Shown: piece by piece, positions 39,212 to 47,528 of the stretch
How the letters are laid out: each line of letters starts with the position of its first letter
How positions within the stretch are numbered: the first letter of the stretch is position 1
Source of the DNA: Heyndrickxia coagulans DSM 1 = ATCC 7050
GTDB taxonomy: Bacteria; Bacillota; Bacilli; Bacillales; Bacillaceae_C
Reading direction: 5' to 3'
NCBI RefSeq assembly: GCF_000290615.1
Contig: NZ_ALAS01000118.1
Location: 18,670-82,669, forward strand
DNA length: 64,000 nucleotides
Translations under genes and position numbers: made by a program
The notes under the pieces: generated by a model
Seen by the model: only the letters and a program-made list of their open reading frames with translations
The model's database searches: none
Told to the model about the DNA's origin: nothing

Positions 39212-39433
39212 GATGTTGATTGGAAGAATACAGTGGTCTAAACAATGATGAATGTGCAAAGTAAAATGTCCTAACCGGACCCCTTCTTCGAACGAAGTGG
39301 CCATGCGTGCCCTTTCGCGTATTTTTTCCCGGGCAGGCTAAGCCACTTTTTCACAAGAAAGACAAGGTTTGTCCGCCAAATGTTACTTGGAAAAATGGGC
39401 TGAAAAAAATAAAAAAAATTTTTGAAATGAAGG
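39212..39433. other. Gene-free stretch before the trp leader
   Basis: No open frame with a Shine-Dalgarno sequence, no RNA family and no repeat is recognisable here. It separates the permease remnant from the trp promoter. Confidence 0.4.
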
Positions 39434-39462
39434 TTGACAATTTTTATTTTCAGCATTAAGAT
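39434..39462 (+). promoter_or_regulatory. Sigma-A promoter of the trp operon
   Basis: TTGACA (39434-39439, perfect) and TAAGAT (39457-39462) are spaced 17 bp apart. The start would fall near 39469, just before the first T-box Stem I. No TRAP-binding GAG/TAG repeat series is seen. Confidence 0.85.
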
Positions 39463-39468
39463 AATAAT

Positions 39469-39748
39469 CAATCAATGAAACATTTTTCAGGCGATGAAGA
39501 AGAAGAGTAACCTGTGTGGATTCCGAAGAGAGCCGGTGGGTGGTGCGAACCGGTGATGACGTGCAGGCGAATGGGCTTCCGAGCTTCCAAACCGAAACGA
39601 TTCCGGAGTAGGCTTTGGCGAATGCCTTATCGTTACAAGAGGCAGGTATTACGTTTTTTCCCTGATACCGTCAAAGCCGGGCTGATAAAGCCAATAAAGG
39701 TGGCACCGCGGGTTCCCCGTCCTTTACATGGATTGGGAACCCTTTTTG
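39469..39748 (+). promoter_or_regulatory. T-box riboswitch 1 of the trp operon (Trp specifier)
   Basis: The leader contains GAGTAACC, AGAGAGCCGG, the specifier GAA-TGG-GCTTCCGAG (TGG, Trp), the T-box AAAGGTGGCACCGCG (39697-39711) and an intrinsic terminator in which GGGTTCCC (39710-39717) pairs with GGGAACCC (39735-39742) ahead of TTTTT. Uncharged tRNA-Trp should stabilise the antiterminator. Confidence 0.93.
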
Positions 39749-39759
39749 CGTTCCGTTAA

Positions 39760-40059
39760 AAATCTCATAAAAGAAAATCGCTGAGTAAGAAGAGTATGCA
39801 AATGGTAAGCGTCCCAGAGAGCCGGCGCAGGTGGGAGTCCGGCACGACTGCCTTTGCAGAATGGGCTTACGAGAGGTTTCCTGAACTTGTGCAGTAGGGA
39901 AACACGGCTTCCCCCGTTACCGGGATAGGGTATAAAGAGTGGCTTGCTCCGTACCCGAATAAGCGGAAAGGTTTTAAATCCTTTCAAGAGAGGTGGCACC
40001 GCGTTGGAAAACGTCCTCTGTCCTGCAGCATACAGCTGCGGGCAGAGGACGTTTTTTTT
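39760..40059 (+). promoter_or_regulatory. T-box riboswitch 2 of the trp operon (Trp specifier)
   Basis: A second complete T-box follows directly: AGTATGC, AGAGAGCCGG, specifier GAA-TGG-GCTTACGAG (TGG, Trp), T-box GAGGTGGCACCGCG (39990-40003) and a terminator in which ACGTCCTCTG (40011-40020) pairs with CAGAGGACGT (40043-40052) before eight Ts. It has no promoter of its own, so the two attenuators act in series. Confidence 0.93.
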
Positions 40060-40194
40060 ATTTAGCCGGGACCCGGGATCTGTATCGGAACCCGCCTGTT
40101 AAGCGAAGGATATACAGCCGGTGCAGAGGTGAAGAGCCGGAGCGCGAAAGACGGCCTGCTAGTTACCATTTCAATAAAAAAGGAGTGCGGACGG

Positions 40195-41577
40195 ATGCAA
40201 TACAAAATCGTTAAGCTAAATGGCGATGTGTTAACGCCGGTCATGATTTTTACGAGACTGAGAGGAAAATGCAAGTTTTTGTTCGAAAGTTCGCTGCAAA
40301 ATGACAGCAACGGCCGGTTTTCTTTTATCGGGGCTGATCCGGTAAAAGCGTTCATCGGGCGGGATAATGAACTGGAGGTGATTGACCGGATGACGGGGCG
40401 GCGTGAAATAAAAAAAGGTAAGCCGCTCGATCTTGTCAAAGGCCTGTTGCCGCGTCTTAATATCCAGCTTCCCTTTCCGTTTTACGGCGGGTCGGTCGGC
40501 TATATCGGCTATGACGCCATCCGCCAGTATGAAGAAATCGGCCATGTACCGGAAGATGAAACAGGAATCCCGGATCTGCATTTGATGCTGTACCAAAATA
40601 TAGCTGTTTACGACCATAAAAGCCAGACCGTCTACCTTGTTTCAACCGGGGAAGACGGGGAGGCAATAGAAAAAAATCTTGCGGCAATGGAAAAAGCGAT
40701 CTGCCGGCAGACAAGCGCAGAACCATTTGTCGACCATGGCCCGGTTGACTTTGCCCCCGCCATTCAAAAGCAGGCATTTATGAAGATGGTCGAAACCGCA
40801 AAACAGCATATCGAAAACGGGGACATTTTCCAGGTTGTCCTGTCACAGCGTATGAAAGGGACGCTTTCGCACGATCCGTTCTATTTTTACCGGAAGTTAA
40901 GGAAAGCGAACCCGTCCCCGTATATGTTTTATCTCGACTTCGGCGGTTATGTCGTTCTAGGGGCATCGCCGGAAAGTTTGATCAAAACGAAGGGGCGTGT
41001 GGTATATACGAATCCGATTGCGGGAACACGCCCGCGCGCCAATGCCCCGGAAGAAGATGAGCGCCTTGAAAGCGAGCTTTTACACGATGAGAAAGAACTC
41101 GCTGAACATAAAATGCTCGTTGATCTGAGCCGGAACGACCTCGGCCGGGTGTGCGAGCCCGGCAGCATCCGGGTGCAAAAATACATGGAAGTTGAGCGGT
41201 TCCAGCATGTGATGCATATCGTTTCGGAAGTGCGGGGGAAATTGCGGGACGGTTTTAGCGGAATTGACGCGCTCATCTCCTGTCTTCCGGCCGGCACGGT
41301 ATCAGGCGCGCCGAAAATCCGCGCGATGCAGATTATCAACAGCCTGGAAAGCCTGAAGCGCGGCATGTACGCGGGCGCGGTCGGCTATATCAATCTGAAC
41401 GGCGACATTGATTTTGCACTCGCCATCCGCTCGCTCCTGATTAAAGACAACACCGCTTATTTGCAGTCGGGCGCGGGCATTGTGTACGATTCCGATCCGG
41501 AAAAAGAGTATGAAGAAACGCTCAACAAGGCGAGATCGATTCTGGAGGTACAGACGCATGATTTTATTGCTCGATAA
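40195..41577 (+). CDS. trpE: Anthranilate synthase component I
   Basis: A 460-residue chorismate-utilising enzyme that makes anthranilate with ammonia from TrpG. FLFESSLQND near residue 25 is the tryptophan-binding feedback motif; the C-terminal chorismate domain includes NPIAGTRPR and CLPAGTVSGAPKIRA. ATG 40195 has AAAGGAG 9 nt upstream; the frame upstream of it is not homologous. The 135 bp between the second T-box and trpE hold no further attenuator that I can recognise. trpE overlaps trpG by 20 nt. Confidence 0.96.
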   Translation: MQYKIVKLNGDVLTPVMIFTRLRGKCKFLFESSLQNDSNGRFSFIGADPVKAFIGRDNELEVIDRMTGRREIKKGKPLDLVKGLLPRLNIQLPFPFYGGSVGYIGYDAIRQYEEIGHVPEDETGIPDLHLMLYQNIAVYDHKSQTVYLVSTGEDGEAIEKNLAAMEKAICRQTSAEPFVDHGPVDFAPAIQKQAFMKMVETAKQHIENGDIFQVVLSQRMKGTLSHDPFYFYRKLRKANPSPYMFYLDFGGYVVLGASPESLIKTKGRVVYTNPIAGTRPRANAPEEDERLESELLHDEKELAEHKMLVDLSRNDLGRVCEPGSIRVQKYMEVERFQHVMHIVSEVRGKLRDGFSGIDALISCLPAGTVSGAPKIRAMQIINSLESLKRGMYAGAVGYINLNGDIDFALAIRSLLIKDNTAYLQSGAGIVYDSDPEKEYEETLNKARSILEVQTHDFIAR

Positions 41578-42157
41578 CTATGATTCGTTCACTTACAACT
41601 TGTACCAGTATTTATGCGAACTTGGGGAGGAAGTAAGGGTGTTCCGCAATGACCGGATCACCATAGATGAAATCAGAAGGCTCAAGCCGGAAGCGATTGT
41701 CCTGTCACCGGGGCCCGGCGTGCCGGAAGATGCCGGCATTTCCATTGAAACTGTAAAAACATTTTACCGGCAAGTCCCAATGCTCGGCGTCTGTCTCGGC
41801 CATCAGGCAATTGCCGCAGCGTTCGGGGCAGGGATCACAAAAGCAAAAGAAATCAAACATGGCAAAACTTCCCTTGTACGCCATGGCGGGAAAGGAATGT
41901 TCAGCGGGCAGCCGGATCCGGTCGAAGTGATGCGCTACCACTCGCTTGTCGTGGACCGGACAAAGATCCCGGAAGTCCTGGAAGTGGTTGCCAAGTCTCT
42001 TGATGACGGAGAAATCATGGCCATTCAACATAAATCCGCCCCGTGTTTCGGCGTCCAGTTTCATCCCGAGTCGATCGGGACGGAAACCGGTAAACAGATG
42101 CTTGAAAACTTTTTACGCGAAATCAGAAAGGATGAGAAAGTTGAAACCGTATCTTGA
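41558..42157 (+). CDS. trpG: Anthranilate synthase component II (glutamine amidotransferase)
   Basis: A 199-residue class I glutamine amidotransferase with the catalytic Cys in LGVCLGHQ near residue 80 and the His-x-Glu pair in FHPESIGTE. It gives ammonia to TrpE. In B. subtilis this subunit (pabA) lies in the folate operon and serves both pathways; here it is inside the trp operon between trpE and trpD, overlapping both. Dual use for 4-aminobenzoate synthesis cannot be excluded. Confidence 0.95.
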   Translation: MILLLDNYDSFTYNLYQYLCELGEEVRVFRNDRITIDEIRRLKPEAIVLSPGPGVPEDAGISIETVKTFYRQVPMLGVCLGHQAIAAAFGAGITKAKEIKHGKTSLVRHGGKGMFSGQPDPVEVMRYHSLVVDRTKIPEVLEVVAKSLDDGEIMAIQHKSAPCFGVQFHPESIGTETGKQMLENFLREIRKDEKVETVS

Positions 42158-43166
42158 AAAAATTTTGGCACAAGAAGGGCTGACGGTTGAAGAAATGCGG
42201 GAAGCCTCTCGTGCACTGTTTTCTGATGAAGTGACAGAAGGGGAGATGGGCGCATTTTTAGCCGCCTTGAAATGTAAAGGCGAAACGGCGGAAGAAATTG
42301 CCGGGCTGGTCGAAGTGATCCGTGAAAAAGCCGTGCCGGTTCCATGCAACGTTCCAGGGCTTATGGACAACTGCGGGACGGGCGGGGACGGCAGCCACAG
42401 TTTTAACATCAGCTCGACCTCCGCGTTTGTGCTGGCGGCAAGCGGCGTGAAAGTTGCCAAACATGGCAACCGCAGCGTCTCAAGCCAGACCGGGAGCGCC
42501 GATGTCCTAGAGACGCTCGGGATTTCCTTGTCTTTCCCGGCGGAAGAAATTGAAGGCTTGCTGAGAGAAATCGGCATCGTCTTCCTGTTTGCCCCGAATG
42601 TCCATCCGGCCCTTGGAAAAATGATGAAAATCCGGAAAGATTTGCGAATCCCGACGATTTTTAACTTGATCGGCCCGCTCACAAATCCGATGAACCTGGA
42701 AACACAGCTGCTCGGGCTGTACCGGCGTGACATGCTCGGGACGATGGCGGAAGTGCTCGGCCGCCTTGGCAGAAAACGCGCGCTCGTTGTCAATGGCGCC
42801 GGCTATCTTGATGAAGCGTCATTATCCGGGGAAAACCATTTTGCGCTGCTTGACGGCGGGAAGATTACGATGTTTACGCTGACGCCGGAAGAGGTTGGCT
42901 TGCCGTATTACCCGCTGGAAGCGATCCGCGGCGGTGATGCGCAAAAAAACAGCGATATTTTGCTGTCAGTATTAAAAGGAGAAAAAGGCGCTTACCATGA
43001 TACAGTGGTCTTCAATACCGGGCTTGCGCTCTTTGCTGCAGGGCGGGCAGAGACGGTAAAAGAAGGAATCCAGATTGCGGAGCAGGCAATCCGTTCGGGC
43101 GCAGCACTTGAAAAACTGCACGCACTCATTGAAGCGAGCCGGAAACTCACGCAAGAAGCGATTTGA
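42132..43166 (+). CDS. trpD: Anthranilate phosphoribosyltransferase
   Basis: A 344-residue enzyme joining anthranilate to PRPP. The PRPP loop GTGGDGSHSFNIS and the KHGNRSVSSQTGSAD motif are near residues 82-120. Start choice is uncertain: ATG 42132 has AGAAAGG almost touching it, while TTG 42141 has AAAGGA at an ideal 8-nt distance. Either overlaps trpG. Its last 18 codons and stop are partly duplicated 114 bp downstream. Confidence 0.95.
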   Translation: MRKLKPYLEKILAQEGLTVEEMREASRALFSDEVTEGEMGAFLAALKCKGETAEEIAGLVEVIREKAVPVPCNVPGLMDNCGTGGDGSHSFNISSTSAFVLAASGVKVAKHGNRSVSSQTGSADVLETLGISLSFPAEEIEGLLREIGIVFLFAPNVHPALGKMMKIRKDLRIPTIFNLIGPLTNPMNLETQLLGLYRRDMLGTMAEVLGRLGRKRALVVNGAGYLDEASLSGENHFALLDGGKITMFTLTPEEVGLPYYPLEAIRGGDAQKNSDILLSVLKGEKGAYHDTVVFNTGLALFAAGRAETVKEGIQIAEQAIRSGAALEKLHALIEASRKLTQEAI

Positions 43167-43280
43167 ATGGCAATTTCCGAAACATTTTTACCCGGAAAAG
43201 AAACGAGAAGAGCAATTTCAGGGTGTGAACTGCACGCACTTATTGAAATAAGCCTGAAACTCACACAGGAGGCGATTTGA
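43167..43280 (+). CDS. Hybrid micro-ORF bridging trpD and trpC (duplication relic)
   Basis: A 37-codon intact frame runs from ATG 43167, directly after the trpD TGA, to TGA 43278-43280, directly before the trpCF ATG 43281. Its first part (MAISETFLPGKET) is a degenerate copy of the trpC start ([13 protein letters not shown]); its last part (LHALIEISLKLTQEAI) copies the trpD end (LHALIEASRKLTQEAI). This is what a 114-bp tandem duplication across the junction would produce. It may be translated simply because it keeps the ribosome moving from trpD to trpC. A peptide function is unproven. Confidence 0.6.
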   Translation: MAISETFLPGKETRRAISGCELHALIEISLKLTQEAI

Positions 43281-44705
43281 ATGGCGTTTTTGGAAAAGAT
43301 TTTAGCCGAAAAAGAAAAAGAAGTGGCCCGTATAAAAGGTGCTGGAAAGGCTTTTGCCACAAATGTGCGCAAAGCCCCGTCCCTTTATGAAACTTTTATG
43401 CAGTCTGAAAAAACAAGCATTATTGCGGAAATCAAGCGGGCCTCCCCGTCAAAAGGGGATATCCGGACGGCCGTAGATCCAATCCGGCAGGCACTTGCCT
43501 ATGAAAAAGCAGGCGCCGGCGCCATTTCCGTTTTAACGGATGAAGCCTTTTTTAAAGGGTCAGTGGAAGATTTGAAAGCCGTAAGCGATGCAGTCCGGCT
43601 TCCGGTGCTCTGCAAAGACTTTATTATCGATGAAATTCAGATCGACCGGGCAAAAGCGTATGGTGCAAGCGTGATTCTCCTGATCGCAGCGGCTCTTTCC
43701 CCCGAAAGGCTCCGGCAGCTGTACGATTACGCCCGGGACACCGGTCTTGAAGTGCTGCTGGAAGTGCACAATGAAGCGGAACTCGAAACCGCTGTCGAAA
43801 CAGGGGCCCGGATCATCGGCATCAACAACCGCAATTTAAAGACGTTTGAGGTTGATCTCGGCGTTGTTGAAAAGCTTGCGCCACAAATCTCAAACCCGGA
43901 CGTGCTTGTGATCAGCGAAAGCGGCATCCGCACCCGGAAAGACGTCGTCCGCGCTGAGCATGCCGGGGCAAAAGGGATTTTAGTCGGGGAAACGCTTATG
44001 CGCGCAAACGACCCGCAAACGGAAATGAAAAAGCTGGCCGGTGTTCCGGAAAAACGGAAAGTAAAGATTTGCGGCATTCGCACGCTTGAAGCGGCCCGGG
44101 CGGCTGTTTGCGCGGGGGCGGACATGATCGGCTTTGTATTTGCCGAAAGCAAACGGAAGATTACACCGGAAAAAGCGGCACAGATTGCAAAAGCGTTGCC
44201 GGAACATGTCGAAAAAGTCGGTGTATTCGTTAATGAATCTCCTGAAAAAATGGCGGAAATTGCAGAGCGGGCCGGGCTCGATTACCTGCAGCTGCACGGC
44301 GATGAAACAGCGGAGGAAGCCGCGCAAATGCCTTACCCGGTGATCAAAGCTTTCCCGGTAAGGACAGATGCTGATCTTGATATCATACACGGTTACCATT
44401 GCGATCTGGTGCTTTTGGACAGCGCCGGCGGAAAATACCGCGGCGGAAGTGGAAAGACGTTTGACTGGGAGCTGGCAAAGGCGCTATCGGATGAGCGGGC
44501 GGTGATGCTTGCCGGCGGGCTCACGCCGGAAAATGCCGAAGCCGCGATCCTTGCTGTCTGTCCGTATATCGTCGACGTTTCAAGCGGGGTGGAAACAAAC
44601 GGAGAAAAAGACCCGGATAAAATCAAAGCATTTGTGCAAGCAGCAAGAAAAGCGTTTCAAAAATTAGAGGAGCGTGACAAAAATGCAAACATACAAACTG
44701 CCTGA
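43281..44705 (+). CDS. trpCF: Fused indole-3-glycerol phosphate synthase / phosphoribosylanthranilate isomerase
   Basis: A single 474-residue polypeptide carries two TrpC/TrpF-type barrels. TrpC covers about 1-252 ([43 protein letters not shown]); TrpF covers about 258-465 ([13 protein letters not shown] with the catalytic Cys, [24 protein letters not shown]). Only about five residues separate them. The order is that of E. coli TrpCF, but B. subtilis has separate genes. ATG 43281 follows ACAGGAGG. The C-terminus overlaps trpB by 23 nt. Confidence 0.94.
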   Translation: MAFLEKILAEKEKEVARIKGAGKAFATNVRKAPSLYETFMQSEKTSIIAEIKRASPSKGDIRTAVDPIRQALAYEKAGAGAISVLTDEAFFKGSVEDLKAVSDAVRLPVLCKDFIIDEIQIDRAKAYGASVILLIAAALSPERLRQLYDYARDTGLEVLLEVHNEAELETAVETGARIIGINNRNLKTFEVDLGVVEKLAPQISNPDVLVISESGIRTRKDVVRAEHAGAKGILVGETLMRANDPQTEMKKLAGVPEKRKVKICGIRTLEAARAAVCAGADMIGFVFAESKRKITPEKAAQIAKALPEHVEKVGVFVNESPEKMAEIAERAGLDYLQLHGDETAEEAAQMPYPVIKAFPVRTDADLDIIHGYHCDLVLLDSAGGKYRGGSGKTFDWELAKALSDERAVMLAGGLTPENAEAAILAVCPYIVDVSSGVETNGEKDPDKIKAFVQAARKAFQKLEERDKNANIQTA

Positions 44706-45888
44706 TACAAACGGCCGTTTCGGAACTTTCGGGGGGAGATTCGTACCGGAAACCCTGATGCCGGCTGTAGGCGAACTCGAGCAGGCTTATCATGAGGCCA
44801 TGAACGACCCGGCTTTTCATGCAGAGCTGGATAAATTGCTGAAACAATATGTCGGCCGTGAAACCCCGCTTTACTATGCGGAAAATTTAACGGAACTTGG
44901 CGGCGGCCCGAAAATTTTCCTGAAACGCGAAGATTTGAACCATACCGGCGCACATAAAATCAACAACACAGTCGGCCAGGCGCTGCTTACGCTTAGAATG
45001 GGAAAAAAGAAAGTCGTTGCCGAAACGGGCGCCGGCCAGCACGGGGTGGCAACAGCAACCGTCTGCGCGCTGCTCGGCCTTGAATGTATTATTTTTATGG
45101 GGGAAGAAGATATCCGCCGGCAAAAACTGAACGTCTTCCGGATGGAATTGCTTGGCGCGAAAGTCGAGAGCGTCTCGCAGGGGAGCGGCACATTGAAGGA
45201 TGCGGTCAACGAGGCGCTCCGCTACTGGGTTGCCCATGTGGAAGACACGCACTATATTATGGGTTCAGCAGTCGGCCCGCATCCGTTTCCGCAAATTGTC
45301 CGCGATTTCCAAAGTGTGATTGGAAAAGAAACGAAAAAACAGATTACAGAACAGACAGGCAGACTTCCCGATGCAGTTGTCGCCTGTGTCGGCGGCGGCA
45401 GCAATTCGATCGGCATGTTTTATCCGTTTGTGGAAGATAAGGCCGTAAAATTGTTCGGTGTGGAAGCGGGCGGTGCCGGCCTTGGAACCGGAAAGCACGC
45501 GGCGTCTTTAAGTGACGGCAAACTCGGCGTGCTTCACGGAATGAAAACGTATTTGCTGCAAAATGATGACGGGCAAATCCAGGAAGCTTATTCGGTATCG
45601 GCCGGGCTTGATTATCCGGGAGTCGGGCCGGAACACAGTTATTTAAAAGAAACGGGCCGGGTTACGTATACGTCTGTGAACGACGCTGAAGCATTGGATG
45701 CATTCCGGCTGCTTTCGAGAACAGAAGGCATTATCCCGGCACTCGAAAGCGCCCATGCCATTCGTTTTGCCCTGAAGCTGGCAAAAACGATGGGAAAAGA
45801 CGAAACGATCGCTGTTTGCCTGTCAGGGCGCGGGGACAAAGATGTAGAAGCCGTCAGCCATTTGCTTGGAGGGGAAAACAATGGGTGA
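44683..45888 (+). CDS. trpB: Tryptophan synthase beta subunit
   Basis: A 401-residue PLP enzyme joining indole and serine. The PLP Lys is in [15 protein letters not shown] near residue 90, the catalytic Glu in [10 protein letters not shown], and the phosphate loop is [15 protein letters not shown] 44683 is used because AGAGGAG precedes it by 10 nt; GTG 44674 is too close to that site. Its C-terminal ~42 codons are duplicated in degenerate form immediately downstream. Confidence 0.96.
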   Translation: MQTYKLPDTNGRFGTFGGRFVPETLMPAVGELEQAYHEAMNDPAFHAELDKLLKQYVGRETPLYYAENLTELGGGPKIFLKREDLNHTGAHKINNTVGQALLTLRMGKKKVVAETGAGQHGVATATVCALLGLECIIFMGEEDIRRQKLNVFRMELLGAKVESVSQGSGTLKDAVNEALRYWVAHVEDTHYIMGSAVGPHPFPQIVRDFQSVIGKETKKQITEQTGRLPDAVVACVGGGSNSIGMFYPFVEDKAVKLFGVEAGGAGLGTGKHAASLSDGKLGVLHGMKTYLLQNDDGQIQEAYSVSAGLDYPGVGPEHSYLKETGRVTYTSVNDAEALDAFRLLSRTEGIIPALESAHAIRFALKLAKTMGKDETIAVCLSGRGDKDVEAVSHLLGGENNG

Positions 45889-46024
45889 AATTTTTGCATT
45901 GGAAAGCGCCCATGCCGTCCGTATGGCCCTGAAACCGGCAAAAACGACTGCCGTCCTGCCAGGATGCGGGGACAAAATTGGAGAAGCGGCCAGCCGCTTG
46001 TTTGGAGGGGAAAACAATGGGTAA
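45881..46024 (+). CDS. Hybrid micro-ORF bridging trpB and trpA (duplication relic)
   Basis: A 47-codon intact frame begins at ATG 45881, overlapping the trpB stop (ATGGGTGA), behind GGAGGGG, and ends at TAA 46022-46024, overlapping the trpA start (ATGGGTAA). Most of it ([17 protein letters not shown], then [20 protein letters not shown]) is a decayed copy of the TrpB C-terminus, with a small deletion in the middle. The Shine-Dalgarno sequence and start-stop overlap are duplicated with it at a 136-bp period, so coupling from trpB to trpA is kept. A peptide function is unproven. Confidence 0.6.
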   Translation: MGEIFALESAHAVRMALKPAKTTAVLPGCGDKIGEAASRLFGGENNG

Positions 46025-46808
46025 ACAAAAATTGGAAGCACAGTTTGAAGCGGTTCTTGCACGCGGTGACCAGGCATTTGTCCCTTATATTATGGCGGGG
46101 GACGGTGGAATGGAAGAGACGGAGAAAAGGCTTGCGTTTTTGGAAGCTTGCGGGGCAACGGCAATTGAACTTGGCATCCCGTTTTCCGACCCTGTCGCAG
46201 ACGGTCCGGTCATCCAGGCGGCCGGACTCCGCGCTTTTAAGGCAGGCACGACAATGAAAAAAGTGCTGAGCCATTTAAAAGCCCATCCGAGACAAGTCCC
46301 GGTTATTCTCATGACGTATTTTAACCCGGTTTTTGCCTATGGTCTGGAAAAATTTGCAGCAGACTGCGCGGCTGCCGGTGTTGACGGGCTGATTATTCCG
46401 GATTTGCCGCTTGAGGAAGAGGGGATTGTCGCCGGAGAACTGGCAACATGCGGCCTTGCGCTCATCCGGCTGGCTGCGATTACAAGCCCGAAAGACCGGC
46501 TTAAGAAAATCGCCTCCCGCTCTGAAGGGTTTCTGTATGCTGTTACGGTCACCGGCACAACCGGCACCCGCACAAGTTTTCACGACAATATCGAGGATTA
46601 CCTCGCTTTCTTATCAAGCATCAGCCGGGTACCTGTTCTCGCCGGCTTTGGCGTTTCCAGCCCCGAGCAGGTCCGCCGTTTAACCCGCTACTGCAGCGGC
46701 GTTGTGGCCGGGAGCAAAATTATCGAGCTCTTTCAGAACGGGGAAACGGAAAAAATCCGTGCGCTTGTGGAAAGCGCAAAGCAACAAGCAGCACCAAACC
46801 AGCTGTAA
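46017..46808 (+). CDS. trpA: Tryptophan synthase alpha subunit
   Basis: A 263-residue barrel that cleaves indole-3-glycerol phosphate. The catalytic Glu and Asp are visible in ATAIELGIPFSDPVADGP near residues 48-60; phosphate-binding loops are ITSPKDR and GFGVSSPEQ. ATG 46017 has GGAGGGG upstream and overlaps the micro-ORF stop. It is the last gene of the operon; a hairpin able to end the transcript lies about 210 bp downstream, beyond the DnaA-box cluster. Confidence 0.96.
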   Translation: MGKQKLEAQFEAVLARGDQAFVPYIMAGDGGMEETEKRLAFLEACGATAIELGIPFSDPVADGPVIQAAGLRAFKAGTTMKKVLSHLKAHPRQVPVILMTYFNPVFAYGLEKFAADCAAAGVDGLIIPDLPLEEEGIVAGELATCGLALIRLAAITSPKDRLKKIASRSEGFLYAVTVTGTTGTRTSFHDNIEDYLAFLSSISRVPVLAGFGVSSPEQVRRLTRYCSGVVAGSKIIELFQNGETEKIRALVESAKQQAAPNQL

Positions 46809-46867
46809 AAATGCCTGGATGCATGCTCCGAACCGGCGCACATGCTGCCCATACATTTCCCACAGGT

Positions 46868-47016
46868 TTATCCACATCCGGAATATGCAAAGAAAAGGAT
46901 ATAGGGGCGGTTATCCACAATATCCACATTTTATACACAAAAAATGTGCACAATTTTATACACATCAAAGGATATTGTCAATAGAGGCATTGAAAGGTTT
47001 ATGCACATCATCCACA
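46868..47016 (+). other. Cluster of seven DnaA-box-like sites
   Basis: On one strand lie TTATCCACA at 46868 and 46911 (both perfect), ATATCCACA at 46920, TTATACACA at 46931 and 46956, TTATGCACA at 46999 and TCATCCACA at 47008. The last five differ from the consensus TTATCCACA at one position each. Two pairs abut directly. B. subtilis has several such DnaA-box clusters away from oriC that titrate DnaA or aid initiation control. No dnaA or dnaN is near, so this is not oriC. Confidence 0.75.
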
Positions 47017-47055
47017 AAAAACGGGGGCCCAATGGAAAGGCCGCCCGTTTTTATT
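47016..47055. terminator. Bidirectional terminator between the trp operon and yfhD
   Basis: ACGGGGGCC (47021-47029) pairs with GGCCGCCCGT (47039-47048), with one bulge. Runs of A on the left and T on the right give U-tracts on both strands. Confidence 0.75.
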
Positions 47056-47238
47056 TTACCGCCTGTTTTTCGCTCTTTTTTCCGCAGCATCGGAACGGGC
47101 CTGTGCTTCCAAATCTTCCCCGTCTGCGAGTTCCCTCGAATATTCAATGTCTTTTCCGTCCATTTTCATGTTCTTCGGTACTTGCGGCAGTGTTGCTTTA
47201 TTTTTATCGCGTGTTTTATGCTGATGCCCGCGGCCCAT
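47056..47238 (-). CDS. yfhD: YfhD family small protein
   Basis: A 60-residue, very hydrophilic, charged protein starting MGRGHQHKTRDKNK and ending DAAEKRAKNRR. It matches the YfhD family of Bacillus, whose function is unknown. ATG 47238 follows GAAAGGGG by 8 nt; the longer frame upstream lacks support. A strong imperfect hairpin (AGTTTTGCGG with CCGCAAACT) sits just before the Shine-Dalgarno sequence and could separate it from yfhE. Confidence 0.85.
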   Translation of the reverse strand: MGRGHQHKTRDKNKATLPQVPKNMKMDGKDIEYSRELADGEDLEAQARSDAAEKRAKNRR

Positions 47239-47318
47239 TGAAAAAACCCCTTTCAAGCAGTTTGCGGTTGCCTCCGCAAAACTACTTTTTGCGTAAAAGG
47301 TTTTTCTTAAACAGGTAA

Positions 47319-47441
47319 TTATTTGCGCCCTCTGTCCGTGTATCCTCCGGCCCGGTCGGCTTTTTTAAATTCGTGCTGGTAAGTCACTTCCTGCATGCTT
47401 CTTAATGTGCTTTTCGTCTGAACTTTTTTATCTTTCGGCAT
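47319..47441 (-). CDS. yfhE: YfhE family small protein
   Basis: A 40-residue basic protein with the family ending FKKADRAGGYTDRGRK and the SMQEVTYQHEF core, matching B. subtilis YfhE (36 aa). Function unknown. ATG 47441 is preceded by AAGGAGG. It is divergent from recX and followed by yfhD, the conserved Bacillus order. Confidence 0.85.
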   Translation of the reverse strand: MPKDKKVQTKSTLRSMQEVTYQHEFKKADRAGGYTDRGRK

Positions 47442-47466
47442 TCGCAAAACCTCCTTTTTTGGATTA

Positions 47467-47495
47467 TTGTTCCCGGTAATACCGCTTTCTACACT
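47467..47495 (+). promoter_or_regulatory. Candidate promoter of recX
   Basis: TTGTTC (47467-47472) and TACACT (47490-47495) are spaced 17 bp apart, about 33 bp before the recX GTG. Confidence 0.5.
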
Positions 47496-47528
47496 TTCAA
47501 TGGTAAAATAGACAAGGGAGGAATTCAT

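Noticed and set aside
40060..40194. Possible third attenuator between the second Trp T-box and trpE
   Set aside because: There is no T-box motif, Stem I or terminator in this stretch; only the trpE Shine-Dalgarno sequence is recognisable.
46868..47016. DnaA-box cluster considered as the replication origin
   Set aside because: No dnaA, dnaN or rpmH is nearby and no AT-rich unwinding element with DnaA-trio pattern is evident. A secondary DnaA-binding cluster is the better reading.
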